DNA from: an uncultured Pseudomonadota bacterium
Lineage (GTDB): Bacteria; Pseudomonadota; Gammaproteobacteria; Burkholderiales; Usitatibacteraceae
Assembly: GCA_946885905.1 (NCBI GenBank)
Contig: CAMPHL010000015.1
Location: 1 to 14,538 of the forward strand
Reading direction: 5' to 3'
DNA length: 14,538 bases
The notes beneath the pieces are model-generated. The model saw only the letters and a program-made list of their open reading frames with translations, made no database searches and was not told where the DNA came from. Shown one piece after another: positions 13,321-14,538 of this stretch. Positions within the stretch are counted from its first letter, which is position 1, and each line of letters opens with the position of its first letter. Position numbers and translations under genes: made by a program.

Positions 13321-13326
13321 GATAAT
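13321..13326 (+). promoter_or_regulatory. Possible -10 box of a leaderless peptidase transcript
   Basis: GATAAT (5/6 match to TATAAT) lies six bases before the ATG at 13333, and the bases between (CGAGGC) have no convincing Shine-Dalgarno. A start at or next to the ATG would give a leaderless mRNA. No convincing -35 box is seen 16-18 bp upstream, so this is tentative. Confidence 0.4.
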
Positions 13327-13332
13327 CGAGGC

Positions 13333-14538
13333 ATGAAACCAAAGCCCCTCGATGTCGAATCACTCTGGAAGCTGCAGCGCGTAGGCGCCGTGGCCCTCTC
13401 ACCCGACGGCCAGGCCGCGGTGTGCTCCGTCACTTCCCATTCGATGGAGGAGAACAAGGGCCGCACGAGCCTGTGGCTCCTGCCGACGGACTCCACTTCG
13501 CCGCGAAGGCTCACCAGCGCCGGCGACAAGGACGCAAGTCCCGCGTGGTCGCCGCAGGGCGATCGCATCGCCTTCCTTGCGAAACGCGAGCAGGGCGGGC
13601 GCAAGGACAAGGAGCCGCAGCTCTACGTGATCGCCTCCGAAGGCGGCGAGGCCGAGCGCAAGAGCGATTTCGCGCCGGGCATCGACGACTTCAAGTGGAT
13701 GCCCGACGGGCGGCGCCTCGTGTTCGCATCGTGGGTGTGGCCGGATGCGAAGGGCGCGAAGGCCCAGGCGAAGCGCTACAAGGACTTCAGCGAGCGCAAG
13801 GAAGGCGCCTACGTGACCGAGGAGGCGCACTACCGACACTGGGACCGCAATTTGCCCATGGGCCGCGTGCCGCACCTGCTGATGCTCGACCTGGAGAGCG
13901 GGCGGGTCACGGACCTTTTCGAAGGCACGAAGCACGAGCTGCCGCGCGTCGACACGTGTGCCGCGCATTTCGACATTTCACCCGACGGCCGCCGAATCGC
14001 CTTCGTGACCGACGCCGCGCCGCGTCGCCGCGCGGACAATCCGCTCGCGCTCGTCGAGCTCGACTTGCGCACGCGGCGTTTCAAGGCGCTCACCGGCGAT
14101 ACGCGCTGGAGCTACGATGGTCCGCGCTACAGCCCCGACGGTTCGACGCTCGCGTGCCTTGCGGCCAACGTGGGCCTCAAGCACACGATGCCGAATCGCC
14201 TCGCCTTGCGGGAGGGCAGCGGCCGTTGGCGCATCGTCGAGAGCGAGCTCGACCTCGACGTGGAAGCGCCGCTGCGCTGGTCCGCGGATGGCGCCGCGAT
14301 CTTCTTCGCGGCGCAAGCGCAGGGCCGGCGGCACCTCTGGCGCCACGACCTGCCTCGCTCCGGGCGCGGCGGTGCTCGCCCCGGGCGCCGCGGGAGCGGC
14401 AACGGCCCGGGGCCCAGGGTGGCCGTCTCCGGGGGCTGGATCACCGGATTCGACATCGCCGGCGACGTCGTCGTCGCCACGATCGAATCCGCGAGCCATC
14501 CCGCGCAGGTCTATTCGTTGCAGGGGGCGACCACGCGC
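13333..14538 (+). CDS. S9-family serine peptidase, N-terminal propeller (3' end cut by window edge)
   Basis: The frame is open from ATG 13333 through the last base, giving 402 residues. They form the beta-propeller region of prolyl-oligopeptidase-family (S9, acylaminoacyl-peptidase-like) enzymes, with repeated TolB/WD40-like blades: ALSPDGQAAVCSV (21-33), PAWSPQGDRIAFLAKREQ (70-87), FKWMPDGRRLVFASWVWP (120-137), FDISPDGRRIAFVTD, PRYSPDGSTLACLA and LRWSADGAAIFFAAQ. The segment after one blade, FSERKEGAYVTEEAHYRHWD, is also characteristic. The catalytic alpha/beta-hydrolase domain with Ser-Asp-His would lie beyond the window. No signal peptide is seen, so a cytoplasmic peptidase of short peptides is likely. 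Residues about 342-362 are an odd Arg/Gly/Pro-rich run where another frame reads more family-like. It is divergent from the binding-protein operon, 55 bp apart. Confidence 0.9.
   Translation, partial: MKPKPLDVESLWKLQRVGAVALSPDGQAAVCSVTSHSMEENKGRTSLWLLPTDSTSPRRLTSAGDKDASPAWSPQGDRIAFLAKREQGGRKDKEPQLYVIASEGGEAERKSDFAPGIDDFKWMPDGRRLVFASWVWPDAKGAKAQAKRYKDFSERKEGAYVTEEAHYRHWDRNLPMGRVPHLLMLDLESGRVTDLFEGTKHELPRVDTCAAHFDISPDGRRIAFVTDAAPRRRADNPLALVELDLRTRRFKALTGDTRWSYDGPRYSPDGSTLACLAANVGLKHTMPNRLALREGSGRWRIVESELDLDVEAPLRWSADGAAIFFAAQAQGRRHLWRHDLPRSGRGGARPGRRGSGNGPGPRVAVSGGWITGFDIAGDVVVATIESASHPAQVYSLQGATTR

Noticed and set aside
10578..13322. 914-residue plus-strand open frame
   Set aside because: It is fully antisense to the permease and binding-protein genes, with Arg/His/Glu-rich composition and no recognisable motif.
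13278..13610. N-terminal extension of the binding protein
   Set aside because: It runs antisense to the start of the peptidase gene. The strong ribosome site and signal peptide fix the start at 13277.

Overview
High-GC DNA (roughly two-thirds G+C) with tightly packed bacterial operons: 4-bp ATGA and GTGA overlaps, many GTG/TTG starts, and gaps under 200 bp. Gene families and layout suggest a Pseudomonadota chromosome, most likely a betaproteobacterium. The lineage is an inference from style; no rRNA, tRNA, CRISPR array or transposase gene was found.

Layout. (1) 1-1622 (+): the C-terminal part of a FadR/FCD-type GntR regulator overlapping a FOXRED1-like FAD oxidoreductase. (2) 1619-1981 (-): a small exported tyrosine-rich protein that shares a CTAG stop with the oxidoreductase. 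(3) 2112-5900 (+): a four-gene operon of YtrA-type GntR repressor, ABC ATPase, ABC-2 permease and an exported protein with four rhodanese-like domains. It is preceded by a recognisable promoter overlapped by a 28-bp imperfect palindrome that is probably the repressor's own operator. (4) 5927-8241 (+): a threonine-aldolase-like PLP enzyme overlapping a sarcosine/dimethylglycine-dehydrogenase-like FAD enzyme. (5) 8242-8433: a convergent gap filled by a 155-bp, about 47% GC, almost perfect inverted repeat with 62/63-bp arms. (6) 13277 down to 8434 (-): an operon of periplasmic binding protein, fused double-domain ABC permease (2-aminoethylphosphonate/iron type), DadA-like FAD dehydrogenase and EamA/DMT transporter. 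No ATPase gene is present in it. (7) 13333-end (+): the N-terminal propeller of an S9-family serine peptidase, divergent from the binding protein.

Common thread. Three separate DAO-fold FAD enzymes, an aldolase-type lyase, a small-molecule importer, an EamA exporter and an FCD regulator make this an amino-acid/amine catabolism neighbourhood; the actual substrates cannot be read from sequence. The YtrA-ABC-rhodanese operon is the most system-like unit: an autoregulated export or envelope-stress cassette joined to a periplasmic sulfurtransferase-like protein whose only cysteine is the expected catalytic one. The inverted repeat at 8264-8418 is the clearest structure that ordinary annotation does not explain.
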